Source of the DNA: Candidatus Omnitrophota bacterium
Lineage (GTDB): Bacteria > Omnitrophota > Gorgyraeia > S143-82
Reading direction: 5' to 3'
Assembly: GCA_027065215.1 (NCBI GenBank)
Contig: JAMOOT010000008.1
Location: 1 to 23,304 of the forward strand
Length of the DNA: 23,304 nucleotides
Part shown: positions 8,124 to 16,609 of the stretch, in pieces
Position numbering within the stretch: position 1 is the first letter of the stretch
Layout: every line of letters begins with the position of its first letter
Notes under the pieces: model-generated
The model's input: the letters and a program-made list of their open reading frames with translations, nothing else
Database searches by the model: none
What the model was told of the DNA's origin: nothing
Translations under genes and position numbers: made by a program

Positions 8124-8129
8124 TATAAT
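8124..8129 (+). promoter_or_regulatory. Possible -10 box of a leaderless internal promoter
   Basis: A perfect TATAAT ends six bases before the ATG of the TadZ-TadA fusion gene, so transcription would begin at or next to the start codon. No Shine-Dalgarno is visible in front of this gene, which fits a leaderless message. No good -35 box is seen at the right distance, so this is only a candidate; AT-rich sequence can produce it by chance. Confidence 0.3.
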
Positions 8130-8135
8130 TCAACT

Positions 8136-10331
8136 ATGGCAAATACGATTTGTTTTTTTAGTTTAAAAGGTGGCGTAGGTGTTTCCTTTTTATCTACGAA
8201 TATCGCAGTTAATCTTTCCTCTAAAGGATTTAAGACCCTACTTATAGATGCCAGTTTGCCTGTGATTGGCGATTCTGCCAGGCTTATGGGACTTTTCCCT
8301 TCCAAATCTTTGTGCTCTTTTTTTTATGACATTGGACAGGATTATAAAAGCCCACATTTGTTAAATGAATTTTCGGACTATGTTCTTAGTCATAGCACAA
8401 AATTGGAATATATACCCGTTATTCTTAGGCCAGAAGAAATGGCTGAAGTAAGTAAATTCGATTTCAGACCTGTTTTGGAACAAGTTTTCCCTTATTACGA
8501 TTTTGTCATAATTGACGGTGGGCATAATATAACACCATTTTTAGCAAAACTTTTTGACCTTACTAATCTTGTTATAGATGTTGTTGTTCCGGATTTACTT
8601 TCTGTTTATCAATCAAAAGAATTCTTGAATATTTTATCTTCCTTATACTTCCCAATTAGTATGGTCAAATTAGTTATCAATCGTTCGGAAAGTAAAGGGA
8701 GTGTAGGAGTTCGGGAGATTAAGACCATACTCCCGTTGGATGTCATTGGCCGTATTCCCAGTGAAGGTAAGGTCGTTGGAGAAGCAATTAATTTTGGGGT
8801 TCCTGTGGTGTTATATGAACCTAATGCTAAGGTTTCACAAGCAATTGATAGGGTGGTAGATAGACTATTAAAAGAAGATTCTTTATATGGCCAGCGTAAG
8901 GAACTTAATGAATTGGAATTTCCAGAGATTGTGCAAGAGACCTCTCCATTGGTGGCCTTTTGGGAAGAATATGGTTTTGAATCAAAAGTGGAAAGTAGGG
9001 AATCTGTAGACCCTGTAGTAGCATTGAAAAAAAAGGTGCATCTAAAGTTGGTAGAGAGAATGGAATTAAGGAAGATGGATATCCTTCGCATTGATACAGA
9101 GAGAAGACATGAACTAAGAAAAAAAACAGAACAGATTATCGCTGAGATACTTGATGAAGAAATACAAGGTTTCTTGGGGGATTATGAAACAAGGGCTAAA
9201 TTGGTAAAAGAGATTGCTGATGAGGCACTTGGTTTTGGTCCATTAGAGGATCTATTAAGGGATCCGGATATTACCGATATCATGGTCAATAATAAGGATC
9301 AGATATACATTGAACGTTTTGGTAAGTTACAGCGAGTGGAAGATAAAAAATTTATATCTAACGACCAGGTTTTGCAGGTAATAGAACGTATTATTGCTCC
9401 ATTGGGTAGGCGTATAGATGAATCGGTTCCGATGGTAGATGCCCGCCTTCCTGATGGGTCAAGGGTCAATGCGATAATTCCGCCACTTGCCTTAAACGGT
9501 CCTGTTCTCACAATACGAAAGTTCGGGAAGGAAAGGTATACTTCTGATGATCTCATCCGGTTTAATACAATTAGTGAAGAGATGGCTGAATTCTTGAAGG
9601 CCTGTATATTGGCAAGAAAAAATATGATAATCTCTGGTGGAACTGGATCAGGGAAGACCACGGTTTTAAACGCATTTTCTCAATTTATACCTTCCCATGA
9701 GCGGATCATAACTATAGAAGATGCTGCTGAATTACGACTTCACCAGGAGCACTGGGTAAGGTTGGAGAGTCGCCCTCCAAATATAGAAGGTAAAGGAGAG
9801 ATCACCATTCGGGATTTGTTTCGCAATACCTTGCGTATGCGGCCCGATCGTATAATCATAGGTGAGTGTCGTGGTGTAGAGGCCCTTGATATGCTTCAAG
9901 CCATGAACACGGGACACGATGGGTCGTTGACCACTATTCATGCTAATTCTACCCATGATGTTGTTGCCAGGTTGGATTCTATGATACTTATGAGCGGTGT
10001 TGAATTGCCCATCAGGGCTATCCGAGAAATGGTTGCTTCAGCAATAGATATTATTGTGCACACCGCCAGATTAAGTGATGGTTCTCGAAGGGTTATGCAG
10101 ATAACTGAATTAACGGGTTTGGAGTCTGATATGATGACTATAAAAATGGAGGATATATTTATCTTTGCTCAAACAGGTGTCGATGAAAAGGGGAATGTGT
10201 TAGGGGAATTTACTGCCACTGGTTACATTCCTTCCTTTTATGATGAGATGCAAAGAAGGGGTATAAAGTATTCTCGGGATGCATTTACTCCTAAGCCAGT
10301 TTTTTATGAAGTTAAAAAGGGCAAGCGATAA
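8136..10331 (+). CDS. TadZ/CpaE-TadA/CpaF fusion ATPase
   Basis: One 731-residue chain joins two normally separate Tad proteins. Residues 1-245 are a MinD/ParA-like ATPase of the CpaE/TadZ type: deviant P-loop KGGVGVSF (11-18) with Val where ParA proteins have Lys, and YDFVIIDGG as Walker B. TadZ localises the Tad machine, and degenerate P-loops are typical of it. A linker (246-290) leads to a complete CpaF/TadA secretion ATPase (291-731): GFGPLEDLL, DARLPDGSRVNAI, Walker A GGTGSGKT (501-508), Asp box IEDAAEL, Walker B RIIIGECRG and His box GSLTTIHAN. The CpaE receiver domain is absent. The frame is uninterrupted, so the fusion is real rather than two overlapping genes. Confidence 0.92.
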   Translation: MANTICFFSLKGGVGVSFLSTNIAVNLSSKGFKTLLIDASLPVIGDSARLMGLFPSKSLCSFFYDIGQDYKSPHLLNEFSDYVLSHSTKLEYIPVILRPEEMAEVSKFDFRPVLEQVFPYYDFVIIDGGHNITPFLAKLFDLTNLVIDVVVPDLLSVYQSKEFLNILSSLYFPISMVKLVINRSESKGSVGVREIKTILPLDVIGRIPSEGKVVGEAINFGVPVVLYEPNAKVSQAIDRVVDRLLKEDSLYGQRKELNELEFPEIVQETSPLVAFWEEYGFESKVESRESVDPVVALKKKVHLKLVERMELRKMDILRIDTERRHELRKKTEQIIAEILDEEIQGFLGDYETRAKLVKEIADEALGFGPLEDLLRDPDITDIMVNNKDQIYIERFGKLQRVEDKKFISNDQVLQVIERIIAPLGRRIDESVPMVDARLPDGSRVNAIIPPLALNGPVLTIRKFGKERYTSDDLIRFNTISEEMAEFLKACILARKNMIISGGTGSGKTTVLNAFSQFIPSHERIITIEDAAELRLHQEHWVRLESRPPNIEGKGEITIRDLFRNTLRMRPDRIIIGECRGVEALDMLQAMNTGHDGSLTTIHANSTHDVVARLDSMILMSGVELPIRAIREMVASAIDIIVHTARLSDGSRRVMQITELTGLESDMMTIKMEDIFIFAQTGVDEKGNVLGEFTATGYIPSFYDEMQRRGIKYSRDAFTPKPVFYEVKKGKR

Positions 10332-10653
10332 TCAGGTATTATTATCCAATCTTTTAATAGCCGACACCTTTTTCTCTCGTTTGATTGGATTGCTAAATCG
10401 TGAGTCCCTATCTGACCAAGAAGGGCTGCTATTTCCCAAGTGCAGTGCGATACATATGGTAGGTATGAGATTTGCTATAGATGTAATTTTTATGGATCGA
10501 TCAAGGAAGGTTATCAAGATTTTGTCTAAATTCCCTCCTAATCGAATAATGCTTTGGCCAGTAAGGGGCGCCTATTATGTATTGGAGGTAAAGGCAGGTT
10601 GGTGTCGGGCCAATAGGGTAGAAGAAGGGGATGTACTGGTATGGGAAGAATGA
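10306..10653 (+). CDS. DUF192 family protein
   Basis: A small protein of about 115 residues matching DUF192: an N-terminal strand region, the central CSAIHMVGMRFAIDVIFMD (family pattern HMxxMxFPIDVxF) and the C-terminal VLEVKAGWCRANRVEEGD. The function is not established; DUF192 genes recur near Tad pilus and secretion genes. Many members carry signal peptides but this one shows none. The start is uncertain: the ATG at 10306 gives the usual length, while the ATG at 10279 adds nine residues. Neither has a clear ribosome site, and both lie inside the end of the TadZ-TadA gene, which suggests translational coupling. Confidence 0.85.
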   Translation: MKLKRASDNQVLLSNLLIADTFFSRLIGLLNRESLSDQEGLLFPKCSAIHMVGMRFAIDVIFMDRSRKVIKILSKFPPNRIMLWPVRGAYYVLEVKAGWCRANRVEEGDVLVWEE

Positions 10654-12134
10654 GGTGGCTTTTATTTGTATTCTTTATGTTGCAGCCTTGTTTTTTGTTC
10701 GCTGATTGGCAATCTATGGATTGGGTGGGCAGGCGGATTATAGGTGTCTCAGTAAGTGAGAAAGGTGTATATGTCCTTTCAGATAGGTTTGTCTATAGAT
10801 TAGTCCAGGGGGCTGCCAAAAAGATTTCTCGGGTTCGAGGGGGAGAAGATTTGGTTCTTGGAGACATAGATGTAGGAGATAATTTTGTATACTGGGCCAG
10901 TAATATCGGCCTCTTTCGTGCTCCAACAACAGGAGGTAGGGCAGAAAGGATATTTTATCCTGATGGAGGAGTAACGTGTTTAGATGTTTACGGAGAGGCT
11001 GTATTTGTGGGAGGGGAAAAGGCGGTATATGGGATTGTTGATGGCCGGCCTAAACTTCTGTTTAGGGCTCGAAATGTCTCTTCAGTGAAATTTCTGCCGG
11101 GGAGGGATACTTTGTTGGTGCTCTCTCGCGATGGATTAATGTTTTGGAAGATGTCAGAAGGTAGAAAGTTAAAGGTTATCTCGTTTCCAGAGGGAGAAGA
11201 TTTTAATCCGCTTCCCCATTCTATAGCCTTTTTCAAGGAGAAGGTCTATGTCCTACGGCGTTCGTCTGTTTTTGAAGTGGAGAATAGGAATTTGAAGTTA
11301 GTTTTCGATTATCCAGGAAACGTGAATGGGTTACTTGTTTCGGAGGAACGGTTGCTTTGTTATGGTGATAATGGTATTTATGATGTCTTTTCTAAGGATC
11401 GATTGAATAATGGGTTAGAATCCCTGGATATAACGAGTGGTTCGCATTGGCGAGGAATTACTATAGTATCTATCCCTTATCAGATTTATCGTTGGCAAGA
11501 TAGACGATTTGAAAAGTTTAAGAATGGTTCTGTACGTGAAAAATTCCTTTGGCAGGTCTTTTCTTGGGAGCCTTCGGTGTTGGAGTTGCAGAGAAAGGCA
11601 ATGCAGTATGCCAATGTCTCCCCTGATAAGATTTACGATTGGAGACGACGGTTAAGAAAACGGGCAATCTTACCAAAGTTTAAGATAGATGTGGATTGGG
11701 ATGGGAGTCGTAGCGTCTCTGATTCTGTATCTGTCTCTGCATATGGGGCAGAGAATGTTGGCCCAGATGACAAGACTGTGTATAAATCATCTGGCGTAGG
11801 GTTCTCTCTTGAATGGGATTTCAAGGATTTAATTTGGTCAGATGAGGAAATATCCATTGATACCCGTTCCAAACTTACGGTAGAATTAAGAGATGATATC
11901 TTGGACCAAATTAATCAATTGTATTTTGAGCGACGCCGCTTGGTGACTAAATTTATACTGAATCCGCCAAAGGATAGGGGAGAACTTTTGGCTCTATTCA
12001 ATCGTGTTGAACACCTTAGGGCGGATTTGGATGGATTGACTGGTGGGTACCTGACGGAGGCGTTGGCTAAAGTTGGGCACGAGGATTGGGAGAAGAGATG
12101 GTTATTGACACTTATGGAGGAGGTTAATGAGTAG
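10641..12134 (+). CDS. Exported protein of unknown function with propeller-like repeats and a C-terminal helical part
   Basis: I do not recognise this 497-residue protein. It begins with a signal peptide (about 1-21, ending FLFA). Residues about 25-300 form repeated short beta units with GVYVLSDRFVYRL, VYWASNIGLFRAP and VYVLRRSSVFEV-like strands, as in a beta-propeller. The C-terminal part (about 320-497) differs. It has a basic segment WRRRLRKRA, a strand-rich section with GVGFSLEWDFKDLIW, and a helix LRDDILDQINQLYFERRRL, which recalls segments of outer-membrane proteins. An ATG at 10650 would overlap the DUF192 stop as ATGA and is an alternative start. The position after Tad-type genes suggests an envelope role, but this is only context. 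Confidence 0.6.
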   Translation: MGRMRWLLFVFFMLQPCFLFADWQSMDWVGRRIIGVSVSEKGVYVLSDRFVYRLVQGAAKKISRVRGGEDLVLGDIDVGDNFVYWASNIGLFRAPTTGGRAERIFYPDGGVTCLDVYGEAVFVGGEKAVYGIVDGRPKLLFRARNVSSVKFLPGRDTLLVLSRDGLMFWKMSEGRKLKVISFPEGEDFNPLPHSIAFFKEKVYVLRRSSVFEVENRNLKLVFDYPGNVNGLLVSEERLLCYGDNGIYDVFSKDRLNNGLESLDITSGSHWRGITIVSIPYQIYRWQDRRFEKFKNGSVREKFLWQVFSWEPSVLELQRKAMQYANVSPDKIYDWRRRLRKRAILPKFKIDVDWDGSRSVSDSVSVSAYGAENVGPDDKTVYKSSGVGFSLEWDFKDLIWSDEEISIDTRSKLTVELRDDILDQINQLYFERRRLVTKFILNPPKDRGELLALFNRVEHLRADLDGLTGGYLTEALAKVGHEDWEKRWLLTLMEEVNE

Positions 12135-12765
12135 GAAAGAGGTGGGATTGTTTAGTCCGGTTAGTTTGAAACGATATTTTATATCTGGGGTTGCGGTAAT
12201 TACTCCTGTTGTTTTAACGATTTATGTGATTGGCCTTTTGTTTAAATTGATAGACCTTGCAATTGGTAGATTTATTAATTCTATCTTGAAGTTGGCAATA
12301 GGATTTGAGATACCTGGCCTGCATATTGTTCTCTCTATCTTATTGATATTTTTTGTTGGCCTTTTAGTGCAAAACTTCTTAGCGCGTAGGATAGTTTTGT
12401 GGTTCGAATCACTGATAAACCGTATGCCTCTGATTGGCCGGATTTATTCTTCGGTGAAACGAGTTGCTGAATACTTCTTCCCGACAGAAGAGCGGATGAA
12501 GTTTGGTAAAGTAGTATTGGTTGAGTATCCAAGAAAAGGCATGTATTCTATTGCGTTCTTGAGTTCGGAGTCGGTAAAGGTTCCGAACGAGGATAAGGAA
12601 TTAGTTGCAGTCTTTATTCCAACATCCCCCAGTCCCCTTACTGGATTTTTAGAGTTTGTGCCCAAAGCAGATGTTTTGTATCTGGACATCTCGGTAGAAT
12701 CTGCTCTCCAGACAATAGTTTCAGGTGGTGTAGCATTGCCCGAAGGATGGCAAGGAGGTAGGTGA
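12127..12765 (+). CDS. DUF502 family membrane protein
   Basis: A 212-residue protein with two transmembrane segments (about 17-40 and 57-80) and a soluble C-terminal half. Family markers are FISGVAVITPVVLT at the start, INRMPLIGRIYSSVKRV after the second helix, and VFIPTSPSPLTGFLEFVPKADV followed by VSGGVALPEG. DUF502 proteins have no established function in most bacteria; plant relatives are endomembrane proteins. The start overlaps the previous gene by eight bases and the stop lies in the ribosome-site region of the MscS gene, so the three are probably one transcript. Confidence 0.9.
   Translation: MSRKEVGLFSPVSLKRYFISGVAVITPVVLTIYVIGLLFKLIDLAIGRFINSILKLAIGFEIPGLHIVLSILLIFFVGLLVQNFLARRIVLWFESLINRMPLIGRIYSSVKRVAEYFFPTEERMKFGKVVLVEYPRKGMYSIAFLSSESVKVPNEDKELVAVFIPTSPSPLTGFLEFVPKADVLYLDISVESALQTIVSGGVALPEGWQGGR
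12752..12758 (+). promoter_or_regulatory. Ribosome binding site that decides the MscS start
   Basis: AAGGAGG lies six bases before the ATG at 12765 but only three before an in-frame GTG at 12762, so the ATG is the likely start. Confidence 0.75.
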
Positions 12766-13805
12766 TGGGTAAGGATATACTTATTAATATGTTTGTTGCT
12801 TCTGTAATTGTTGTGTTGTCTTGGATATTAGGTGTTTTCTTAAAGCGATATTTCGTTTCCCATATGCAAAAATTTGCCAAAACCACAAAGACAATCTGGG
12901 ACGATGTTATATCAGCCGAGGTTAAACGTTGGATTGTTATGTGGTCTATTTTGGCAGGTGTAGGAATTGCTTTGGTATTTATTGGACTTAATCCCGAGCA
13001 AATGCATTTGGGATATACGATAGTGTATATTGTCTTTATAGCCTCTTTGTTTTGGGGGATTGTCAACATTGTGGATAAATTGTTTGCATATTATCGCCAG
13101 GAGGATAGGTTCTTTGCCAAGAGTTCTCTGTTTGCCAATGTAGTGAAGATAGTAATTATCTTATTAGGTGCTTTGTTGATATTAAACCACCTTGGTATAT
13201 CTATTACTCCGATTTTAACCACCTTAGGTATTGGTGGCTTGGCGGTTGCCTTGGCCCTTCAGGAAACCTTATCTAACCTGTTTGCTGGGATGTATATTGC
13301 CTTGGATAATCAGGTTAAAGTAGGTGATTATATAAAGTTGGATTCGGGAGAGGAGGGTTATGTAGAAGACATTGGTTGGAGAGTGACTAAAATACGACAG
13401 TTGCCTAACAATACAGTCTTGGTGCCAAATTCTAAGTTAGCCCAGGCAAAGATAATAAATTACGAATTGCCCTCGAGTGATTTAGCGGTTTTGGTGCAGG
13501 TTGGAGTTCATTATGATAGTGATTTGGAAAAGGTAGAAAAAGTCACTTGCGAGGTAGGCAAGGAAGTTATGCAGACAGTCTCTGGAGGAGTGCCAGATTT
13601 TGAGCCGTTTATTCGTTATCATACCTTTGGCGATTTTAGTATCAACTTTACTGTAATATTAAGGGCTAAAACGTTTGTTGATAGGTATCTGATCACTCAT
13701 GAATTTATAAAGAGGTTGCATAGGCGATATAGGGAAGAAGGTATAGTTATTCCATTCCCGATAACTGCTATAAACTACACCCAGGAAAATCCGGTTGAGT
13801 CCTGA
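12765..13805 (+). CDS. MscS family small-conductance mechanosensitive channel
   Basis: A 346-residue inner-membrane channel of the kind that opens under membrane tension to release solutes. Hydrophobic segments fall at about 5-28, 50-70, 82-100 and 120-140. The pore helix region is GIGGLAVALALQETLSNLFAG, followed by the beta domain motif VGDYIKLDSGEEGYVEDIGWRVTKIR (broken only by family-typical spacing) and LVPNSKL. A cytoplasmic alpha/beta domain completes the usual small MscS/YbdG-like layout. It shares the bases TGATG with the following ATPase gene, so translation is coupled. Confidence 0.93.
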   Translation: MGKDILINMFVASVIVVLSWILGVFLKRYFVSHMQKFAKTTKTIWDDVISAEVKRWIVMWSILAGVGIALVFIGLNPEQMHLGYTIVYIVFIASLFWGIVNIVDKLFAYYRQEDRFFAKSSLFANVVKIVIILLGALLILNHLGISITPILTTLGIGGLAVALALQETLSNLFAGMYIALDNQVKVGDYIKLDSGEEGYVEDIGWRVTKIRQLPNNTVLVPNSKLAQAKIINYELPSSDLAVLVQVGVHYDSDLEKVEKVTCEVGKEVMQTVSGGVPDFEPFIRYHTFGDFSINFTVILRAKTFVDRYLITHEFIKRLHRRYREEGIVIPFPITAINYTQENPVES

Positions 13806-14980
13806 TGGCCGAAGAGAACGCTGCTCCAGTAGTTCAGTTGTTGGATGCCATTTTATCTGAAGCGGTTTCGCTTAAGGCTAGTGATATACACTTTGAGGTG
13901 TTTTCAGATGGATTTAAGGTAAGGGCAAGGGTGGATGGTGTAATAAGAGATTTAGCGAACCCTCCTGAAGATCTCTTTTCTCCTCTTATTTCCAGAATAA
14001 AGGTTTTGGCGAACTTAGATGTTGCTGAAACCCGTGTTCCACAGGACGGGAGAATCCAAATGAAGATAAATGGTAGGGATGTTGATTTCCGTGTCTCCAC
14101 TCTACCTACTATAACTGGTGAGAGTGTGGTTTTACGTATATTAGATCGTTCGGCTATAGATGTAAATTTGACTGATCTGGGGATATGGGAGGAGGATCTG
14201 CATCTTTATCAGTCCCTTCTTTCGTTTTCAAATGGTATGGTTTTGGTTACTGGGCCAACAGGTAGTGGTAAAACGACTACTTTGTATGCCTTTCTCAAGG
14301 AGTTGAATACAGTTGATAAAAAAATTATTACTGTAGAGGACCCAGTGGAGTATGACCTTCCAGGAGCAGTGCAGATACCAATAAATGCAAAGATAGGTCT
14401 TGATTTTGCCTTAGCTCTACGCACTATATTGCGTCAGGATCCGGATATAATTATGGTTGGAGAGATAAGAGACAAAGAGACTGCAGAAATGTCCATTCAT
14501 GCGTCTTTAACTGGGCATTTAGTGTTTTCCACACTCCATACCAATAATGCCCCTGGAGCGATTACTCGATTGATTGATATGGGAATAGAACCCTACCTTA
14601 TCACTGCAACATTGAGGGCGGTAATTGCCCAACGATTGGTTAGGAAGATTTGTCCTAATTGCATAGATACGTATCACCCTACCCAAATTGAAATAGATGC
14701 CTTTAATCTTAGTGATTCTGATATAAGTGAGGGCAAGTTTTTCAAAGGGCAGGGTTGCAAAGAATGTGGCGGAAGTGGTTATAAGGGTAGAATTGGAATA
14801 TTTGAATTTTTGGGAATAGGAACAGACTTCCGTCCGCTTATATTAGATCGGGTCTCAACAGAAGGCTTGTGGAGAAAAGCAAAGGAATTGGGGATGGTTT
14901 CATTGCGGGAGGATGGCCTAAGAAAGGTAAAGATGGGCCTTACTACGCTGGAAGAAGTATTACGGGAGACGCAGATGTGA
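13805..14980 (+). CDS. GspE/PilB-type secretion ATPase, short form
   Basis: A 391-residue hexameric ATPase of the type II secretion/type IV pilus family. It begins directly at the second N-terminal domain (KASDIHFE, VRARVDGVIRDL, RVPQDGRIQ) and lacks the first domain of full-length GspE or PilB. It has Walker A GPTGSGKT (150-157), Asp box TVEDPVEYDLPG, Walker B DIIMVGEIRD and His box HLVFSTLHTN. The zinc-binding cysteines CPNC (283-286) and CKEC (318-321) mark GspE/PilB rather than PilT. No GspF/PilC, GspD or pilin genes are adjacent, so its partner system is elsewhere or is the Tad-type block upstream. It overlaps fmt by four bases. Confidence 0.9.
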   Translation: MAEENAAPVVQLLDAILSEAVSLKASDIHFEVFSDGFKVRARVDGVIRDLANPPEDLFSPLISRIKVLANLDVAETRVPQDGRIQMKINGRDVDFRVSTLPTITGESVVLRILDRSAIDVNLTDLGIWEEDLHLYQSLLSFSNGMVLVTGPTGSGKTTTLYAFLKELNTVDKKIITVEDPVEYDLPGAVQIPINAKIGLDFALALRTILRQDPDIIMVGEIRDKETAEMSIHASLTGHLVFSTLHTNNAPGAITRLIDMGIEPYLITATLRAVIAQRLVRKICPNCIDTYHPTQIEIDAFNLSDSDISEGKFFKGQGCKECGGSGYKGRIGIFEFLGIGTDFRPLILDRVSTEGLWRKAKELGMVSLREDGLRKVKMGLTTLEEVLRETQM

Positions 14981-15879
14981 AAATTGCATATTTTTCCAGC
15001 GGTAGATTTGGCGCAGGTTTACTTTCTAATCTTTTAAAAAGGGAGATAAGACCTGGTGTAGTCTTTACTTTACCTGATCGTCCCCAAGGGCGTGGGCTAA
15101 AACTACATCCAGTTCCAGTTAAGGCCTTATCTGAGAGAGAAGGTTTGCCCGTAAGGTATCTTCCTTTGTGTGAAGAAGATGGTAACCTTCTAAAAGAGTA
15201 TGATGTTATTCTCTCTTGTGATATTGGTTTTATATTCCCTTCTTGGATGGTCCAAAGTTATGCTTGCTATAATCTCCATCCTTCTCTGCTCCCTCGATGG
15301 AGAGGGCCTGCTCCTATATTTTGGACAATTAAAACTGGAGATATAGAAACGGGGATAACGCTTTTTAGGATGGAGGAAGCGATTGACAGTGGTATGATAG
15401 CCCTTCAGGAAAGGGTCAAGGTTGAATCGGATTGGAATTACGCCCAGTTAGAGGGTGTGTTATTAGGTAAGGGGGCTAAGTTGATAGAGCGGTTTTTGGC
15501 GTTATATCCCAGCATTGGGTTAACGCCCCAAGATGGAGAGGCGACTTATGCCCGTAAATTTGGGAAAAAAGACCTTAAAATAAATTGGGAGAACCCTTGT
15601 CAGTTGGTTTACAATCTAATAAGAGCAAGTGCCCCTTATTGGGGGAGTTGGACGAGTGTAGGCGGTAAGAGATTAAAGATATTTGCCGGTGAAATGGTTC
15701 TAAAAGATGGTTTTGTGCCAGGACAGATTGTAGTGGAAGATGGAGGTATAATTGTTGGTTGTGGTCAGGGCGCGATTAAATTGTTAAATGTGCAGATAGA
15801 AGGTAAAAGAAGAATGTCGGTTAGGGAATTTTTATCTGGATATAGAAGTTTTTTGATGAGTGCAGGGAGGATGGAATGA
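14977..15879 (+). CDS. fmt: Methionyl-tRNA formyltransferase
   Basis: This cytoplasmic enzyme transfers a formyl group from 10-formyl-tetrahydrofolate to the initiator Met-tRNA. The GTG at 14977 is chosen: it gives a 300-residue protein whose first strand KIAYFSSGRFG matches the family start, and it overlaps the ATPase stop as GTGA. The catalytic triad fits Asn99 and His101 in CYNLHPSLLPRWRGPAP and Asp137 in EEAIDSGMI. The C-terminal OB-like domain (about 195-300) is present. The first loop departs from the common GTPEFA pattern. The peptide deformylase gene, a frequent neighbour, is absent. The stop overlaps rph as ATGA. Confidence 0.92.
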   Translation: MKIAYFSSGRFGAGLLSNLLKREIRPGVVFTLPDRPQGRGLKLHPVPVKALSEREGLPVRYLPLCEEDGNLLKEYDVILSCDIGFIFPSWMVQSYACYNLHPSLLPRWRGPAPIFWTIKTGDIETGITLFRMEEAIDSGMIALQERVKVESDWNYAQLEGVLLGKGAKLIERFLALYPSIGLTPQDGEATYARKFGKKDLKINWENPCQLVYNLIRASAPYWGSWTSVGGKRLKIFAGEMVLKDGFVPGQIVVEDGGIIVGCGQGAIKLLNVQIEGKRRMSVREFLSGYRSFLMSAGRME

Positions 15880-16589
15880 GAAATAGTCGATCTAATGATC
15901 AATTGCGAGATGTGAAACTGATTCCTGATTGGTTGGAGAATCCACCCGGGTCATGTCTTATCGAGATGGGGCGGACTCGAGTTTTATGTACTGCGACTTG
16001 GAATGAAGATGTGCCCCAATTTCTAAAAGGAACCGGACAGGGTTGGCTCACTTGTGAGTATAGAATGTTGCCCGGATCCACTCCATCACGTATTTCCCGC
16101 GAGCGGGCAGCTTTGTCAGGTCGAACGTACGAAATACAACGATTGATTGGAAGGAGTTTGCGATCTTGTTTAGACCTTGCTGCGATCGGTGAGCGGACCA
16201 TCTTTGTGGATGTTGATGTCCTTCAGGCCGATGGTGGAACTCGGATATGTGGCATAAATGGTTCTGTTATTGCCCTGTACCGATGTCTCCAAGAGATGGA
16301 AGAAAAACTTGGTATTCCAGTAGCATTTGCCTTTAAGGGAATAGTGAGTGCAGTGAGTGTGGGAATAGTGGAAGGAGAAGTTTTGTTAGATCTTGAGTAT
16401 TCTGAGGATTCTTGTGCAGAAGTGGATATGAATGTCGTTGCTTTTGAGTGTGAGCAATTCGTTGAGATACAGGGCACAGGGGAGAGGCAGACATTTAGCC
16501 ATTCACAATTGTTGGAGTTGTTGTCTTTGTCACAGAAGGGGATAGAGGAAATTTATCAAATTCAGAGACAGGTCTTGGAGTTGGTATAG
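15876..16589 (+). CDS. rph: Ribonuclease PH
   Basis: A 237-residue phosphate-dependent 3'-5' exoribonuclease that trims tRNA 3' ends, acting as a hexamer. Signatures are CLIEMGRTRVLCTAT, LKGTGQGWLTCEYRMLPGST, SGRTYEIQRLIGRSLR (phosphate-binding), DVDVLQADGGTR and LDLEYSEDSCAEVDMNVV. The usual TRTASITGA stretch reads TRICGINGS here. The common partner rdgB (XTP pyrophosphatase) does not follow; instead a new promoter begins the next unit. Length is normal. Confidence 0.95.
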   Translation: MRNSRSNDQLRDVKLIPDWLENPPGSCLIEMGRTRVLCTATWNEDVPQFLKGTGQGWLTCEYRMLPGSTPSRISRERAALSGRTYEIQRLIGRSLRSCLDLAAIGERTIFVDVDVLQADGGTRICGINGSVIALYRCLQEMEEKLGIPVAFAFKGIVSAVSVGIVEGEVLLDLEYSEDSCAEVDMNVVAFECEQFVEIQGTGERQTFSHSQLLELLSLSQKGIEEIYQIQRQVLELV

Positions 16590-16609
16590 GTTTATAGGAA
16601 AAGGGGTTG

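Noticed and set aside
8870..9006. Two separate genes (tadZ and tadA) joined only by a reading error
   Set aside because: The frame is open throughout the linker with no ribosome site or start codon of typical context before the TadA part, and codon use does not change. A sequencing error cannot be fully excluded.
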